A DNA stretch of 64,000 nt from Viridothelium virens (GCA_010094025.1 ML991833.1:113972-177971); one strand, 5' to 3'; positions 1 to 11,653 are shown, counted from the stretch's first letter. A program made the numbers and translations. Notes: generated by a model not told the origin, from the letters alone.

Positions 1-701
1 GTGCCTTCAGAATCTGAATTCACAATTGTCAAAGTTGAGGCGTATAATGGAATCAATGAATACCTCTCCAAGTTATCCGAAACTGATGTCAAGACTCTTG
101 AAGACATTGTAGCTTACAATCTGGATAACAGGGGCTCGGAAGGGGCGCAGTGCGGTGATCATCCGGCTTTTCCCAGTGGTCAAGTAACTGTCACCTTCAT
201 TGGTGCTTTGACTTTGGTAACTGTATCAGGACAATTTCGAGGAAATCTTGGAATGTAAGGGTAAAAAAGACGCGACATATCATGCATGATGCATTGCAAT
301 TCATTCGAAAAAAGTCGCGCGATCAAGGCATCGATGCTGCTCTGTGCCACAGGGCTGCATCTGGGGAAGTGATCATGCTCGACGCATTGATCATGTCTGA
401 TAGAAAGGGAGTGGGTCAACAAATGGCTGCGCAAGCAGGTGAGAAACCCAATGTTGCACAATTCCGCTTCCCTTAATGTCTGTCAGGTTATCCAATTATA
501 ACAATACCTGTGGGCCTGGATGCTGCTGGAATTTCTGTAGGTATGTCATTGCATCAAACAGCTTTCCATGAAGGAGTTCTTGTGAAATGGGCTAGCGCAA
601 TTGAGGAGGTTCGCAACGAAGTGCTTGGTTGGCGACCAATGCCAAAATACCATTTTTATCATTCCAAAAACGTACCGATAGGTAAAAGCCACACCACATA
701 G
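1..701 (+). pseudogene. Fungal amidase (amidase-signature family), 3' part, frameshifted
   Basis: This is the C-terminal part of an amidase-signature (AS family) hydrolase; the 5' part, including the Ser-Ser-Lys catalytic core, lies outside the window. Exons are 1-183, 230-438 and 487-701, with introns 184-229 (GTAACT..CAG) and 439-486 (GTGAGA..CAG). Family-typical pieces are TLEDIVAYN, FPSGQ, GIDAAL, MLDALIMSDRKG, GYPIITIPVGLD and LVKWASAIEEV. In exon 2 the frame entering from exon 1 (starting DNFEEIL) meets TGA at 287-289, while the family-matching continuation (HDALQFI) lies one frame over. Removing four bases (a GCAT-like duplication near 281-290) would restore continuity, so I read this as a 4-bp insertion. 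A weak AAG acceptor at 267-269 would keep a frame open but loses about 13 conserved residues. The gene is either a pseudogene or carries an assembly error. Confidence 0.7.
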
Positions 702-2450
702 GGCATTTGTATCAGCAAGGCTCACATGTTGACTCACTGTCTAGATAGACATGATTGAATACATCAGAGCCAAGAGCTTATGATGCTTTGCCAAGTACTG
801 TATTCCACAGCAAGAGAATGTCTTTAGTGCAGATCAGCTGGCCTTTCTTCGTGCGATCTGAACACTGATATAGTATCGTGGCCATCGTGCTCGTTCATTG
901 GAACGACTGGGGCCCTCGAAAGCCCAAAACAAGATACTTCGGGAGTAACGACCTTGCAGAACACAAACAAAGCAGTTTGAGAATATCTTACAGATGCTAG
1001 GGCTGTCCGTCGCTTTCTATCGGCATGGCATTGATGAATTCTCCAAGACATTTCGAATAGCGCAATTCGGATTACCCAGCATCTCGGTCAAGGTCGGGAA
1101 ATTGGGGAACAGCTCGCGTGTTTTGGCTTGTTCATCCCACGTGTGACCGGCCTAGTCTCTCCTCTAAGCTTAATGACAGGCTCCTACGGCATGAGTATGC
1201 AGGAATCCACCGTGGGGTAAAACACCACACTTCTCAGCTTTTGGAAGATCGGCTGTCCCATTCTGCTGGCTTGTGACTTGGGTAGGGTTTGCCTTCATCC
1301 TGCTGCGGGCCTTGACCAATTGTAAAGGACTCGAGAACATGGCATGTCTTTGGCACTGACAGTGATTTGTTGAAAAGAAATGCTTTGCGCCACACCAGGG
1401 CAGATGAGAAACCGACCACAAAGAGTTCCTCACAATCGGCATGCCATGTTTTGTTTTCTGTCACCGGCGGTACGGATTAAATACCTAAGCGTCCGCTTTG
1501 CGCGGCCCAAGAAATTGTTTTGGGCTTTCCCTAATTACTCCACACATCACATAAAACCCCATCCAACACATCCTCTGACCCCGATATTCATATTTTGATG
1601 CTCACGGCGTACCATTTGCCCACAGGGTTCATCCGTGTCGAGGTGTGTAGAGTGCAATTGGCGTGTTCCGACTTTTGAGTGCCTTGGTGCATGTTTGCGG
1701 CGCAAAATGCAATCCCGCGCCACATGACGTCATACGATATGTCTCACTTGCCTGCTTGAGAGCAGGTACTGAGTAACGACAACACATCCCACTCACGGAA
1801 CCTCATGCAGACGCGCGGCACGTAGCTGAACAGCTGGCATTGCAATCTACTGCGCCTTGTTACTTTTGTTGATGATCGGCTCGATTCTGATCATGGTGTC
1901 CTAAGGTTTGTGAGTTATAGAGGTACGAAAAGGTAGGATAGTTGTCAACGCCCGGCTCTGTCGTACTTTCTGAAATTCCAAAGGGTACATTTGGTTCGTC
2001 ACACAGATCCGAGAAGTGTACCTGCTGAACACGCCCGGATGTCTCGAAGGCTTAGGTTTGTAAGTCAGTTGATGTAGAGGCAGGTCAGCCGCGATCCATT
2101 TGCTTCAATCGAGTATCGTAAATCACTTTTGACGCCGCACCCAGCTGAAATCCCCACAATTCGAGGTTACAGCTTCTGTACCACCAACTTCGTTGCCTTG
2201 CCGTTGCCTCGAAGGCAATTTGAGCAGGAATCAGCTCCAAATGATGTCACGAGACATTATTTTCGGGGCCAAGCGCTCCCGGTGTGAGTGTCTTCATCAC
2301 TGTTTATATAAGGGTGGCTACCCTCATTCATCATTGGGACGTGGATGTGTCGGGAGACCACGAAATTTCTAGACCGTCAAAGTTCGGCTTTCACTTTTCA
2401 ATCCATCCAAACCTTAAGTTGTCGCATTCTTTCCTCGACCGGAATCAGCC
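702..2450. other. Intergenic, no gene seen
   Basis: Only short overlapping open frames without family resemblance or convincing splice structure occur on either strand. The last 150 bases hold the TATA-like element of the next gene. Confidence 0.5.
2305..2312 (+). promoter_or_regulatory. TATA box of the GPI-protein gene
   Basis: TATATAAG lies about 140 bases before the ATG at 2451, in the usual range for a fungal TATA element with a moderate 5' leader. Confidence 0.45.
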
Positions 2451-3164
2451 ATGAAGCTCTCCAGTACACTTATTGCTTTGGGTTTCGCTGCTGGCGCGAT
2501 GGCGCAGTCGACGACGCCCTCCCCTGAGCAGGTTAGCAATGTACAAATTCATCTCAATGCCTTTCATTGCTGACTACACTCTCTAGCAATCAGCGATGGA
2601 CTCGGCTGTTGGAGTATATGAAGCTACTCTGATAACGGAATCTCAAGGGAGCATCATTCCGTCAGTTGTAGCCTCTATACTACCGACAACCCTGCCCTCA
2701 AGCGTGGCATCGGCCGTGTCTACAGTAAGCCGAGCCAAATGTCTTTTGATGTCATCGTGCCAGGGCTAACGTGGACTCTCACCGCGCAGTTCCTATTCTG
2801 GGGACCCGCTGACAGCAAAGGTGCACTTCCGTCCTCCTTCCTTACCGCTACCCCGACTGTCTCCTCCGAGCCTTGGTTTACATATCTTCCGTCGACCTTT
2901 GTCTCTTATATGGTCAGCGATCAAGTGAGTGTGATGTCTGCCCAACGAGCGATTATTACTAGTGTCCTCGACTTCACCGGAGGGCCTAGTACTACTACAA
3001 CATCCCAAACCTTGAATGGTAGTACAACTACAAACTCCCAAACCTCGACCACTAGCGCAGCACCAAGCTCGCAAACTCACAAAGGTGAGGCTATGGGATC
3101 ACCGATCGGTTGGACTATGGGTATGGCTGCTGGAGCTGTTGGTGTCGCTGCCGCCTTGCTTTGA
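2451..3164 (+). CDS. Secreted, probably GPI-anchored Ser/Thr-rich protein
   Basis: Three exons (2451-2531, 2587-2724, 2790-3164) give 197 residues; the introns have GTTAGC..TAG and GTAAGC..CAG ends and keep frame. The N-terminus (MKLSSTLIALGF.., ending AMAQS) is a clean signal peptide. The C-terminal third is rich in Ser and Thr (TTTTSQ, TTTNSQTSTTS) and ends in a hydrophobic stretch of Gly, Ala, Val and Leu directly before the stop, the usual arrangement for GPI-anchor addition to the plasma membrane or wall. The central part has no recognised domain. A further GTGAGT inside exon 3 (near 2924) was not used because no nearby acceptor keeps the frame. The role is unknown; it is most likely a cell-surface protein. 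Confidence 0.7.
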
Positions 3165-3913
3165 GACGTCCACCACGGAACGGAATGAGCCTACTTATCT
3201 CAGGCACTTGTGGTCTCTGACCATTCACGATTGTGCTGAAGCACCTACGATCTCATTGAGCTTCAGGGGTGGAAGGGTTCCCTGCTTTTTATCTCTGGTT
3301 TTCCTTGTGTGCGAATTAGGCGGCCTCTAATACAAGTGTCTGAAGGCCAGCACGATCATGGAAACTATTTTATTAGTTTGTAACAAGATTCTGACTTTGC
3401 TAAGACACTATATCCCCTTGCATCTAACGTAGATTGACATTGGGCTGGCGAGATCACATTCATCTTTGATCTTAACCCACACAGTCGGAGTGAACTTCGA
3501 TACGTATTTGTCCATCTAGCGGGCATGAGCGCTGCCGAGTCCTAGGAACAGTGGAAATTGACTTCTATTTCAGATGATAGCAACATAACTGTTGGTAATG
3601 CTAGATCTAGAATGGAGTTCTTGCAACCTAGCGGCGACTGAAAGTTCCACGGACTCGCTACACGTTACGGTACGCGCAACAGCAAATGGCGTTGAAGGAG
3701 ATATCTCATGATTTTCTCATAGAACCTCGACTACAAAATTTAATTTTGATATTGTCCTAGGCTAGTAAGCTTGTCCTCGGTACACTTTAGAAAAAGGCCA
3801 ATCAAGCAGAATTCATGAAAACACTAGGTAGGCACTGTCCAATGAACTTGGAGCCTACAACGATGGCAACCCTTCGTACACCTCCTCCAGCTGTAAGCCT
3901 CAAACCATTCTCT
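3165..3913. other. Intergenic between convergent genes
   Basis: This is the shared 3' side of the GPI-protein gene and the minus-strand SIMPL gene. No reading frame or RNA is recognised. Confidence 0.5.
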
Positions 3914-4663
3914 TCACTCGACAAAGAACTTCACCTTAACTTTCGCTTGCAAGTCTACATCCTGCGGTCTGAAATTAAATCCGCCTTGCACACTTGACAA
4001 TCCACTCTGAGTCTGGAGCATCTGCGGCATCTGCATCATTCCACCTAACTCTTGCGGCATGGCACGCCTGGACCCCATCTCACTCCCATCTTGTAATTCC
4101 TTCAGATCGACGACTCTGACGACGGAGTGCTCACTCACAGCCGCGGTGGCGTAGTCGCGTGCCTTCTCAATTGCGTGCGTAACAGCCCTTCTTCTATTCT
4201 CGCTTGCGAGTGCGTCACGCGTGATATCCGTGAGACCCCATGTCACGCCGCTCACGGTGACAAACGGCTGAGTAGTAAGGTCCGTTGCGATATCGTTCAG
4301 TTTCGCAAAGTCTTGGAATTTGACAGTGAAAGACGAGTTGGCGCTGTAGTGGCGCTCGCCTGCTTTATGCTGCTGGATTTTGCTGTCGTAGATAGTGGGT
4401 ACCCAAGTTTGCGTTGTGATGCTCTGCATGCCCCACCAGGTCACTGCGGCGTCGGCGCTGGGGAGACCAGTGCTGGCATCCTTTGCATTGAGAGGGCTGA
4501 ACAAGGCCTGAAGTTCGTTGCTGACTCGAGTGGCATCATCAAACACAGTGGATTTGGAGGTCCCGCTCGAAGAGACGCTAATGGAGAGGATTCCGCGCTC
4601 GGCAAGCCGGGACATGGCGGAGGACCCTTCAAGATAGATTTCGAGGCTGCGAGTGCTCTCCAT
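3914..4663 (-). CDS. SIMPL-domain (DUF541) protein
   Basis: This is a single-exon frame of 249 residues. It has the SIMPL/DUF541 layout: an N-terminal GILSISVSSSG strand typical of the family, a middle segment (TWWGMQS.., then a HYSANSSFTVKFQDF region), a FVTVSGVTWGLTD segment, an RRRAVTHAIEKARDYA helix and a closing AKVKVKFFVE strand. Bacterial relatives are periplasmic proteins linked to oxidative-stress tolerance or kinase signalling. This copy has no signal peptide, so a cytosolic location is inferred. A Met- and Gln-rich insertion (GGMMQMPQM) precedes the last strands. The biochemical role in fungi is not established. The start at 4663 is the first ATG and has a TATA-like element about 160 bases upstream. 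Confidence 0.8.
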   Translation of the reverse strand: MESTRSLEIYLEGSSAMSRLAERGILSISVSSSGTSKSTVFDDATRVSNELQALFSPLNAKDASTGLPSADAAVTWWGMQSITTQTWVPTIYDSKIQQHKAGERHYSANSSFTVKFQDFAKLNDIATDLTTQPFVTVSGVTWGLTDITRDALASENRRRAVTHAIEKARDYATAAVSEHSVVRVVDLKELQDGSEMGSRRAMPQELGGMMQMPQMLQTQSGLSSVQGGFNFRPQDVDLQAKVKVKFFVE

Positions 4664-4825
4664 CTTGGAGTAAATGGTTGGGAAGATCGGACGGACGATT
4701 TTTGATGTTGTTTATGTTTCAAAGAAGGGGCAACAATTCTACACTGAAAAGAGTGAGTTCAAACAAGGAAAGCCAACAATGGAATGTCTTCAATGAAGAG
4801 GGAATTCTGATGCCCGTAGCATCAT

Positions 4826-4834
4826 CCTTTTATA
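4826..4834 (-). promoter_or_regulatory. TATA box of the SIMPL gene
   Basis: On the minus strand this reads TATAAAAGG, about 165 bases before the ATG. Confidence 0.4.
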
Positions 4835-5236
4835 CTTGAGGCAGAGCTTCGTTTAAGATAGGCCTGCAACAGTGCCTGGGGATCCGATGGTTTATTGTGT
4901 AGTATACATGTGTCTAGGCTCGTCTTGTCTAGATGTTTGCCAATCTAATTATTCAGTTGGGCAAGGGACCGGTTGAGAGGCAGCTGGCCTATGGAACAGT
5001 TGAAGGCCTTTCAATGCGCGGGCAGGCTGGATTCGAACACGTTGTGGGCCTCTAAGGCGTTCATGGTACGATACGATAGGCCTCCAACGCCTACGTTTGC
5101 ATACCTAGGCACTACTAGGTAGAGTATTAGTACCCGACAGGCACCGGCGCGAAGAGGATGCTAAGCGAGCCAATTGAGAATCGCAATCTTTACTTGATCA
5201 GGCTCCACGATTGATCAGGCCACCTCTCGAGTTAGG

Positions 5237-5277
5237 TAGGTACCTAGGCACGCTATGTAAAAGGATATAGGTACCTA
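5237..5277. repeat. Two TAGGTACCTA palindromes
   Basis: Perfect 10-bp palindromes TAGGTACCTA sit at 5237-5246 and 5268-5277. The flanks extend them to TACCTAGG/GGTACCTT, and shorter variants lie nearby (around 5101-5120). The same palindrome or a one-base variant recurs near 21209, 43397 and 50717, always outside genes. Confidence 0.6.
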
Positions 5278-7108
5278 GGTACCTTATATTTATGCCTGGT
5301 TCCCGTGACGGCTTCTGGACACTCACCAAGTCGAAGGATGTAGACCAGCAAAGAGACGCCTTCTGAGTCAACATTTGAGCATTTGTTCACAAATGCTAAT
5401 CGGCAAGTATTTACGCCTCTAGGATTAGTCGAGCGTGTACTTTCAACCAGTTGCATCCTCTATGAGGCGGCTGTATCAATCCGTCATCGCACTACTCTGC
5501 GCGTTCGTCACGACGCCTAAGGAACCGCAAGCTCTCAGAAGATGTTTGGATTGCTTTAACTTTTGTGATCCACCTATTCATGTTAGCAGGTTTGAGGTCG
5601 ATTGACCAATATCAATTCATGCAGGCTACCAATTCTCTAGCGCCGTACCGTACGTACGAGCGGGTTTGCAAGGGCGGGAGTTTTTTTTTTCCTTGCCATG
5701 AATGTCAACATGCGTCCCAGTCGACATTATGCGGATACGCATATTCCGACTGAACTCGTTTTGGCTCATGAGAACCGCTTCAGTGCCTGGCGGCTCGGTT
5801 CGGATGCAGTCTTTCATGGTGCCACGCCAAAAGTGGGACACAAAAATCGCTCACTTGGTTTACGCCTGCACGATCACAGTACCACGGTACTCTGAAAGTC
5901 TTTGAAGGTTTCGACACCCACATCCATACCTTCTCGCTTTCGAATGTAGTATGTGGGACTTTTACAGGCTCTCGAAGTGGTCATTGAAGTCTTCCTATTC
6001 CACATAATATCCAAAAAAGGGCAGGTGACAATATACTGAGCCCAACAATGCACATGTTCAAGGATCAGTATCAATAGGAGATACGGGTTCATACTGCGGA
6101 CGTTACGATGTCGCACGAGTCACTTGATTCGCCTGGGAATCAAATATATAAATCGCTCTGCCGAATCGATTGTACCACCGATCAGACTTGGTCATTGCGA
6201 GAAGGCCCCCTTGCCATGTTCCATACTTGCTTCTTACCCTCGTCTGTTATTGAAAGTCTTTGCTCTTTGTCGCTTCATATCCTTTGTACTCCGTATATCC
6301 TCCCATGTGTCTAGTTTTTCGCTGGCTATCCTTTCTCTTTCCTCTTCGCTCTGCTTCCATGCTTACGTTCCAAAGAGACCATGAGTGGGCGATCGTCCGG
6401 AGAATCCGCGGGAAACGCTCGCCTCTTGGGAACAGAGAAGATCTAGCTGCCAAAGGCGATTAATTCTGTTGCGACTGCAGAGAACATACGTGAAAGATTG
6501 TCACGATTTAGGAAGTACAGTAGCCGGGTACGGGTCGCGGCATTGCCATCTCCCATGTTGACAGCTGCGAGAATTCATGGAACAAAGCGAGGTCCAATTC
6601 AGCTCTGAAAATTTGTCTGCTGAAGTCTAGCCAACGTGCCAAGCTCGGAATCCGGTGGGCGAGGCCGTAGCCGCACTAGTAGATGATCCTGGCTCGTGCC
6701 ATCATGCATCGCCCTCCTCCCTCCGGTGTCTACGGCATCCTTCGTGGTTGTGAGCTAACAATCTTGTATGATACTGGACGCCATCCAGAGATCGCGGACG
6801 GAATTCTATTGATCCCCCGCAAGGTAAGACTTTAGCTTGGCTAGAGCTGATTCGTGTAGGTGTGATCTGCTGAAGGTCCTTGGAGAAACCTTCTGATTGG
6901 GTCTACATCGCAAGAAAATGGACGCAGTAAGTTGGTTGACTCGAGCAAGTCTCGGGAAAGAATCCCGTGCGAAGATAGATAGCGTGGTTTGGTATTCTGA
7001 AGGTATGAAAACAAGGGTGGATAAGCCCTTTGCTCCCGCGCTCTGTCTTAATCTTTCATTTGCTTGAGGAGTTCCAATACGAGGCCGTTCAACGAAAACT
7101 CCATCACG

Positions 7109-8656
7109 ATGACTAGCTTTACCCGCGCAAAAGAGGATCGCCCGACACCAAAAGAAATATACAACTGGAAGGTATATGCATTCGCGCTAATCCTCGCTCT
7201 CGGTACATTCGCGTACGGCTACGACACTGCTTTTATTGGTACCACGATCACACAGCCCAGCTTTGTGCGCGACTTTGGACTCAATCATATGTCCAAGTCC
7301 GAGCAGAATAACGTTTCAAGTAATGTGACAAGCATATACTCAGCTGGCGGCTTTTTTGGTGCCCTTTTCGTGTCCTTTTCCCTAGAACTTCTCGGCCGGA
7401 AGAGCACAGTCATTATTTCAGACGCCATTTTCATTCTCGGCGCCATTCTTTGCACTGTTGCTCAGAATCAACTTGGTCTTATCTATGCTGGCCGACTGCT
7501 CTCGGGACTTGGTGTTGGTGGATTGGCCGCCGTTACTCCAATCTATATCGCTGAAATATCGCCTCCTGCAATACGAGGCCGTCTGATCGGCTTTATAGAA
7601 TCGTCCTACCAGATTGGCTCAGTGGTCGGATTCTGGATAAACTATGGTATCGTTCATCACATCGATCCAACTAAATCGATGAGTTGGAGGATTCCCATGG
7701 CCGTTCAGATGATCCCGACTGGCCTCATGGCTATTTTCGTTCCCCTACTGAAAGAATCCCCTACCTGGCTGGTGAAACGGGGGAGGGAAGAACAAGCTGT
7801 GGAAGTATTCAGTTTCTTGCGTAATCTCCCAGCCGACCACGATTACGTTGCCGAAGACGTCGCGTACATCAAGGGTCAAATCGAACATGAGCGTGCTCTC
7901 TCGACCGGTGGCCGTGCTGACTTTACGGCTTACCTTCGAGGTGCTGGCAAAGAAGCATTGATGAGGGGCATACGGAACCGTTTTGGACTTGTGTTCATGC
8001 TGTTCGTGTGGCAAGCCTGGTCGGGCAGTTCGGCAATAAATTACTACTCGCCTACTATCTTTACCTCGATCGGACTTACGGATGTAACTCTATGGACGGG
8101 GATTTACGGTATTATTAAGGCTGTCGCCGCTGTGATTTTCTTCACATGGTTCCTGGACAGGCTCGGTAGGAAGTGGCCTTGGATCATTTCATGCTTCGCT
8201 TGCGCTCTCTGTCAGTACTATCTCGCGGCTTACATCGCCGTGGCTAAGCCGAAGATTGGAGCTGCCCAGTCTTCATCGACGGTTGCTGGTGGCAAGGCTG
8301 CTACAGCTGCGATCATGATATTTGGAGCCATCTGGACAGCAGGTGCCAATGGAATGCCTTGGATTATCTCTGCAGAAATCTTTCCTTCCTCACTGCGGTC
8401 CATCTCTGGTCCATGGGCTTCGATGTGCGTCTGGTTGTGGACATATGTTGTCACCAAGTCGCTACCGTACATGTTTACAAGCATGGCCGGATATGGCGTT
8501 TACATCTTCTTCGCAAGTTGTCTCGTCTGTGCGTCGATCTATGCATTCTTCTTTCTTCCCGAAACCAAAGGCCTCCGTATGGATCAGATGGACGAAATCT
8601 TCGGTTTTGTAAGCCCGGGAAACGACTATGCTGAGTACGTCAAGTCAGAGCAGTAG
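7109..8656 (+). CDS. MFS transporter, quinate-permease/sugar-transporter type
   Basis: This single-exon gene encodes 515 residues of the sugar-porter branch of the major facilitator superfamily, with about 12 membrane helices. The start at 7109 (ATG ACT AGC) is chosen because the frame upstream opens only with non-ATG codons. The N-terminus EDRPTPKEIYNWKVY and the following GYDTAFIGTTI are characteristic of fungal quinate permeases (QA-Y/QutD group). Sugar-porter signatures include LLGRKS after helix 2, GRLLSGLGVGG, the PIYIAEISPPAIRG motif, KESPTWLVKRGR and DRLGRK, with PETKG near the end. It is expected in the plasma membrane, importing quinate or a sugar by proton symport. Specificity beyond the subfamily is an inference, since no quinate-pathway enzyme genes lie beside it. 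Confidence 0.88.
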   Translation: MTSFTRAKEDRPTPKEIYNWKVYAFALILALGTFAYGYDTAFIGTTITQPSFVRDFGLNHMSKSEQNNVSSNVTSIYSAGGFFGALFVSFSLELLGRKSTVIISDAIFILGAILCTVAQNQLGLIYAGRLLSGLGVGGLAAVTPIYIAEISPPAIRGRLIGFIESSYQIGSVVGFWINYGIVHHIDPTKSMSWRIPMAVQMIPTGLMAIFVPLLKESPTWLVKRGREEQAVEVFSFLRNLPADHDYVAEDVAYIKGQIEHERALSTGGRADFTAYLRGAGKEALMRGIRNRFGLVFMLFVWQAWSGSSAINYYSPTIFTSIGLTDVTLWTGIYGIIKAVAAVIFFTWFLDRLGRKWPWIISCFACALCQYYLAAYIAVAKPKIGAAQSSSTVAGGKAATAAIMIFGAIWTAGANGMPWIISAEIFPSSLRSISGPWASMCVWLWTYVVTKSLPYMFTSMAGYGVYIFFASCLVCASIYAFFFLPETKGLRMDQMDEIFGFVSPGNDYAEYVKSEQ

Positions 8657-9122
8657 GGATAGCGGAAAAGCAGAAAAATGTGAAAATCTACACGCACTTG
8701 CGAGAGTTTGACTAGCAAAAGACTCCAATTTATGTTCCGGTCTATCGATACACCTATCCATTCAGAGCTAGTTTCAAGTATTTTTGATGAAGCTGCCCGA
8801 GGCCACTATTTCGTAATGTATTAATAAGCACCAGCAACAATGCGATGGACGCATCCATAGAACAGAAATACAGGCACGAGCCTCACGGGATGAGAGATGA
8901 GTCTGACTAATTCCAGTTCTAGGGCAGCAGAGTCCCTACGCCTATGTTGGTTACTCAAATGGAGCTTAGCAGCGAGTGGATATTTACTGAATATTATTAA
9001 TTTTATCCAGTCGTTATATCAGGTAAATATATATACTCTGCATACATTATTCAATGATCTATTCGATACTCGGCCACCATTCCGACCTCTGTGCGTGTCT
9101 GTGATGCAACGGGCAGCACTAC
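8657..9122. other. Intergenic between convergent genes
   Basis: AT-rich 3' flanking DNA of the transporter and of the minus-strand small secreted protein. No gene is seen. Confidence 0.5.
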
Positions 9123-9730
9123 TTATATTCCAAATATGAAGAGTCCAACCCCAACCAACGTCGCAACCAGCCCTCCTACCATCCCAGTGGGGAAAGATGG
9201 AGGTATTTTGCGGCGGTTCAACCCAGCTTCAGTGCCTAGGATTTTATCTATCGCTGTAAGTGATAAGGAAGGAAAAGACTATAAGTTTCTGTTCATACCA
9301 TCGTGAAGAAGAGCCTGGATCTCCACCAGTATTGGCATCAACTCTTTTGGAGCCTCCCTGCCTGCCTTGGCTGCTGAACGAGCCGCGTGAAGGATGACCA
9401 TCTCATGCTCAAGTACCGATGCAATATAATGGACCTTACCCCCTTCAACGGCATGAGCCAAGAAAGAGGTTTGGTTATCGAAATCCTAAGTGTATCAGTC
9501 TCTCGCTTTGTCTTTTAGATACCCTCGTTAATCTCGCTTACCTGAATTTCATTTGCGATGGTATCATTAGAGAAGCGGGCCAGGAATCCGCGCTCCACGT
9601 CACTTTCGATACAGCGAACGAATTCCCGCTGGTCCTTGATAGAGGTAGCGACAGTCCGAGCAAGGGGCGGTAGTGCAGTGACTACTGAAGAGGCCGCCAG
9701 AACGAGCGCTGTAAGGGTTCCGAAATACAT
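9123..9730 (-). CDS. Small secreted protein with hydrophobic C-terminal tail
   Basis: Three exons (9730-9542, 9485-9299, 9253-9123) give 168 residues. The introns (GTAAGC..TAG and GTATGA..CAG) preserve frame with phases 0 and 1. The signal peptide is MYFGTLTALVLAASS.., probably cleaved after VTALP. The middle is alpha-helical in character and rich in charged and Ala residues (EFVRCIESDVERGF, HAARSAAKAGREAP), with a single Cys. The last 20 residues (after SFPTG) are a hydrophobic Gly/Val/Leu segment ending at the stop, suggesting a GPI-anchor signal or a tail membrane anchor. No domain is recognised. A TATAAA lies about 100 bases upstream, supporting this start. Confidence 0.7.
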
Positions 9731-9832
9731 TTTCGTTCTAGTTCTTGTAGAGGAGGGCTAGGACTTTGTTCGAAGGCTTCGGTTCTTGTGAGAGGGTTCG
9801 ATAAGGAAGCTTGGAGACTGCGGTGTCCTGAA

Positions 9833-9838
9833 TTTATA
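9833..9838 (-). promoter_or_regulatory. TATA box of the small secreted protein gene
   Basis: TATAAA on the minus strand, about 100 bases before the ATG at 9730. Confidence 0.5.
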
Positions 9839-11647
9839 TGTAGCCAATGCATTATTTTGTTGAGCCAAATGGTGTGGTGTGGGTCTTGCATATTGTCTGA
9901 CACTTTCCTATAGGATGGGTAGATTGCACGTCTGGATAGTCGAGACTTGGAACTTTAGCGACAAGTCTCCATATAGAACGCCGATACCATGGGAACAAGA
10001 TTGATAGGACTGTCGTGATTGAAGGAGACATGAGATAGAGCAAGAATGAGGAGTTTGGCGTGTAGGCTGACTGTATGGAACTCAGAGTCTGAGCCTTTCG
10101 TTGAGGTGCTCACCACAAATTTCGAAGCATGGTAGGGAACTCATCATTTCCTACGAAGCTTGATCCCCAGAGAAGTTACAGAGCCTATCCCTTTGAGTTA
10201 CTGAGGCCAGTGAAGCGAAGCCTTTTCTTCGATCTTTTCTCTTACGGTCGCGGTCTGAGTGCGATAGGCTGGTAGAGTACTCACGCTTTCGAAACGCTAG
10301 TATGGGCCCTCAAGGTCCTCATACAGCAGCAGTCCTGGTACTCGAGGCCCAGAGCTGGAGCACACTCTCATCTCTCATTAGTCAAGCTAATGCCCGTGGT
10401 TCTGTTTTACGGACGCATCCGGCGCGTTGTTGCTGATGCTCAAGCAAATGAAGGCTTGACTTGTTCTTTACTCCATCCTTTGACACGTGTGTCCTTAATT
10501 CGCGATCTCCCCTTAGAATCTTTGGATCTGATCACAGCACGTGTATAGAGTCCCTCAATAGAGGGTTGAGAACTTTGCGCAAGAACAAGTACAGTAGTTA
10601 GGTTCGGGTAGGGTTCGGAAACTTACCTTACCGCGCTTGGGGGGTTCCTCAACTGGGCCAACATGGTCCAACATTGGCTTAATTGAGCTTAGTCTGTAAT
10701 CCTCTTGTCACGGGACTTGCGAAGGAGTAAGAGACCTAGCAGGGATAGAGAGGGTGCAGATTAGCCCCAACTTGGCTATCATTCAACCTGATCTAGCATG
10801 TATTGAGCCGCACTAGCCAGATATGGGTATTATGCAGATAATTATGCTATTCACTCCATATCCAGCTTTATGCATTCATCATTCTGTGCAGCAACTTTAT
10901 GTTTCCGATCCCTGGACCGTTTGAGTAAGCATCGACAGAAGATTCACACTTATGGTGAAAGCTCATATTCCCTGATTCATTAAATTAGAGAGGCTGTTAA
11001 TAGAGAATTGAGAAATTCATGCAAGACTGAGTGTAAATTTGACCAACCGATGGACGATTCAGGGTTCGCGGTGCCTTGAGTAAGTGAAGGCTCGAAATTC
11101 GTTGACAGGTATTCTTTTTAGCTGGTAAAGACAAGGCAACAAGAGGGAAGGTGCCAGCTGGAGCGATACCCCAGAGACGCATCACGAGGCCAGGTGCGTG
11201 TACTCTAGTAGCTTGAAGGGTGTTTTGCCCATGTGCCAATTTTCTCAAAAACCGGGGATTCTTTTCAGCCTCAATAAATTGTGATGCAGGGCAAATATCT
11301 AGATCTTCAATGACTCATTCAGGAAGGTCTCATTAGGATGCTGGCACCAAATGATTATGGAGATGATGGAGATGACGGCTCAGGGTAAATGTGGAAGACC
11401 CTACTGGCTCCGCTGGCTCCACTGGCCCCCTACAAGTTTCGTTCGGCAACCTCCTCCCGAGAGATGCGACGTTTCTATATCATGATGCAGGGTCTCTTAG
11501 CTTTTCCAGACCCTTTCGTCTCCCTGCCTAGATTACTCCGGATTTTCGTTGCCGTCGTACCCTGTCTTCTGCTCCTCTGTGTCCAATCATCGTCGCAGAG
11601 TGCTTCTCCGTATAGTACGTGCACTAAACATCTTTCTCAATCAAGCA

Positions 11648-11653
11648 TTAGCC
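11648..11653 (-). promoter_or_regulatory. Possible XlnR/XYR1 site (GGCTAA)
   Basis: GGCTAA on the minus strand, about 370 bases before the endoglucanase ATG, matches the core bound by the fungal (hemi)cellulase activator XlnR/XYR1. A hexamer match alone is weak evidence. Confidence 0.25.

Larger units (their letters stand above)
4664..7108. other. Long intergenic region with short palindromic repeats
   Basis: These 2.4 kb lie between divergent genes and contain no credible gene. The open frames present are short, overlapping and of mixed frame. The block holds the TAGGTACCTA palindromes listed separately and an A/T run near 5681-5691. Confidence 0.5.

Noticed and set aside
4127-4705. 192-codon plus-strand frame antisense to the SIMPL gene
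   Set aside because: It is a shadow of the clearly coding minus-strand frame.
5020-5075. Minus-strand GTTCGAATCC resembling a tRNA B box
   Set aside because: The flanking bases do not form a T stem, and no matching acceptor or anticodon stem was found.
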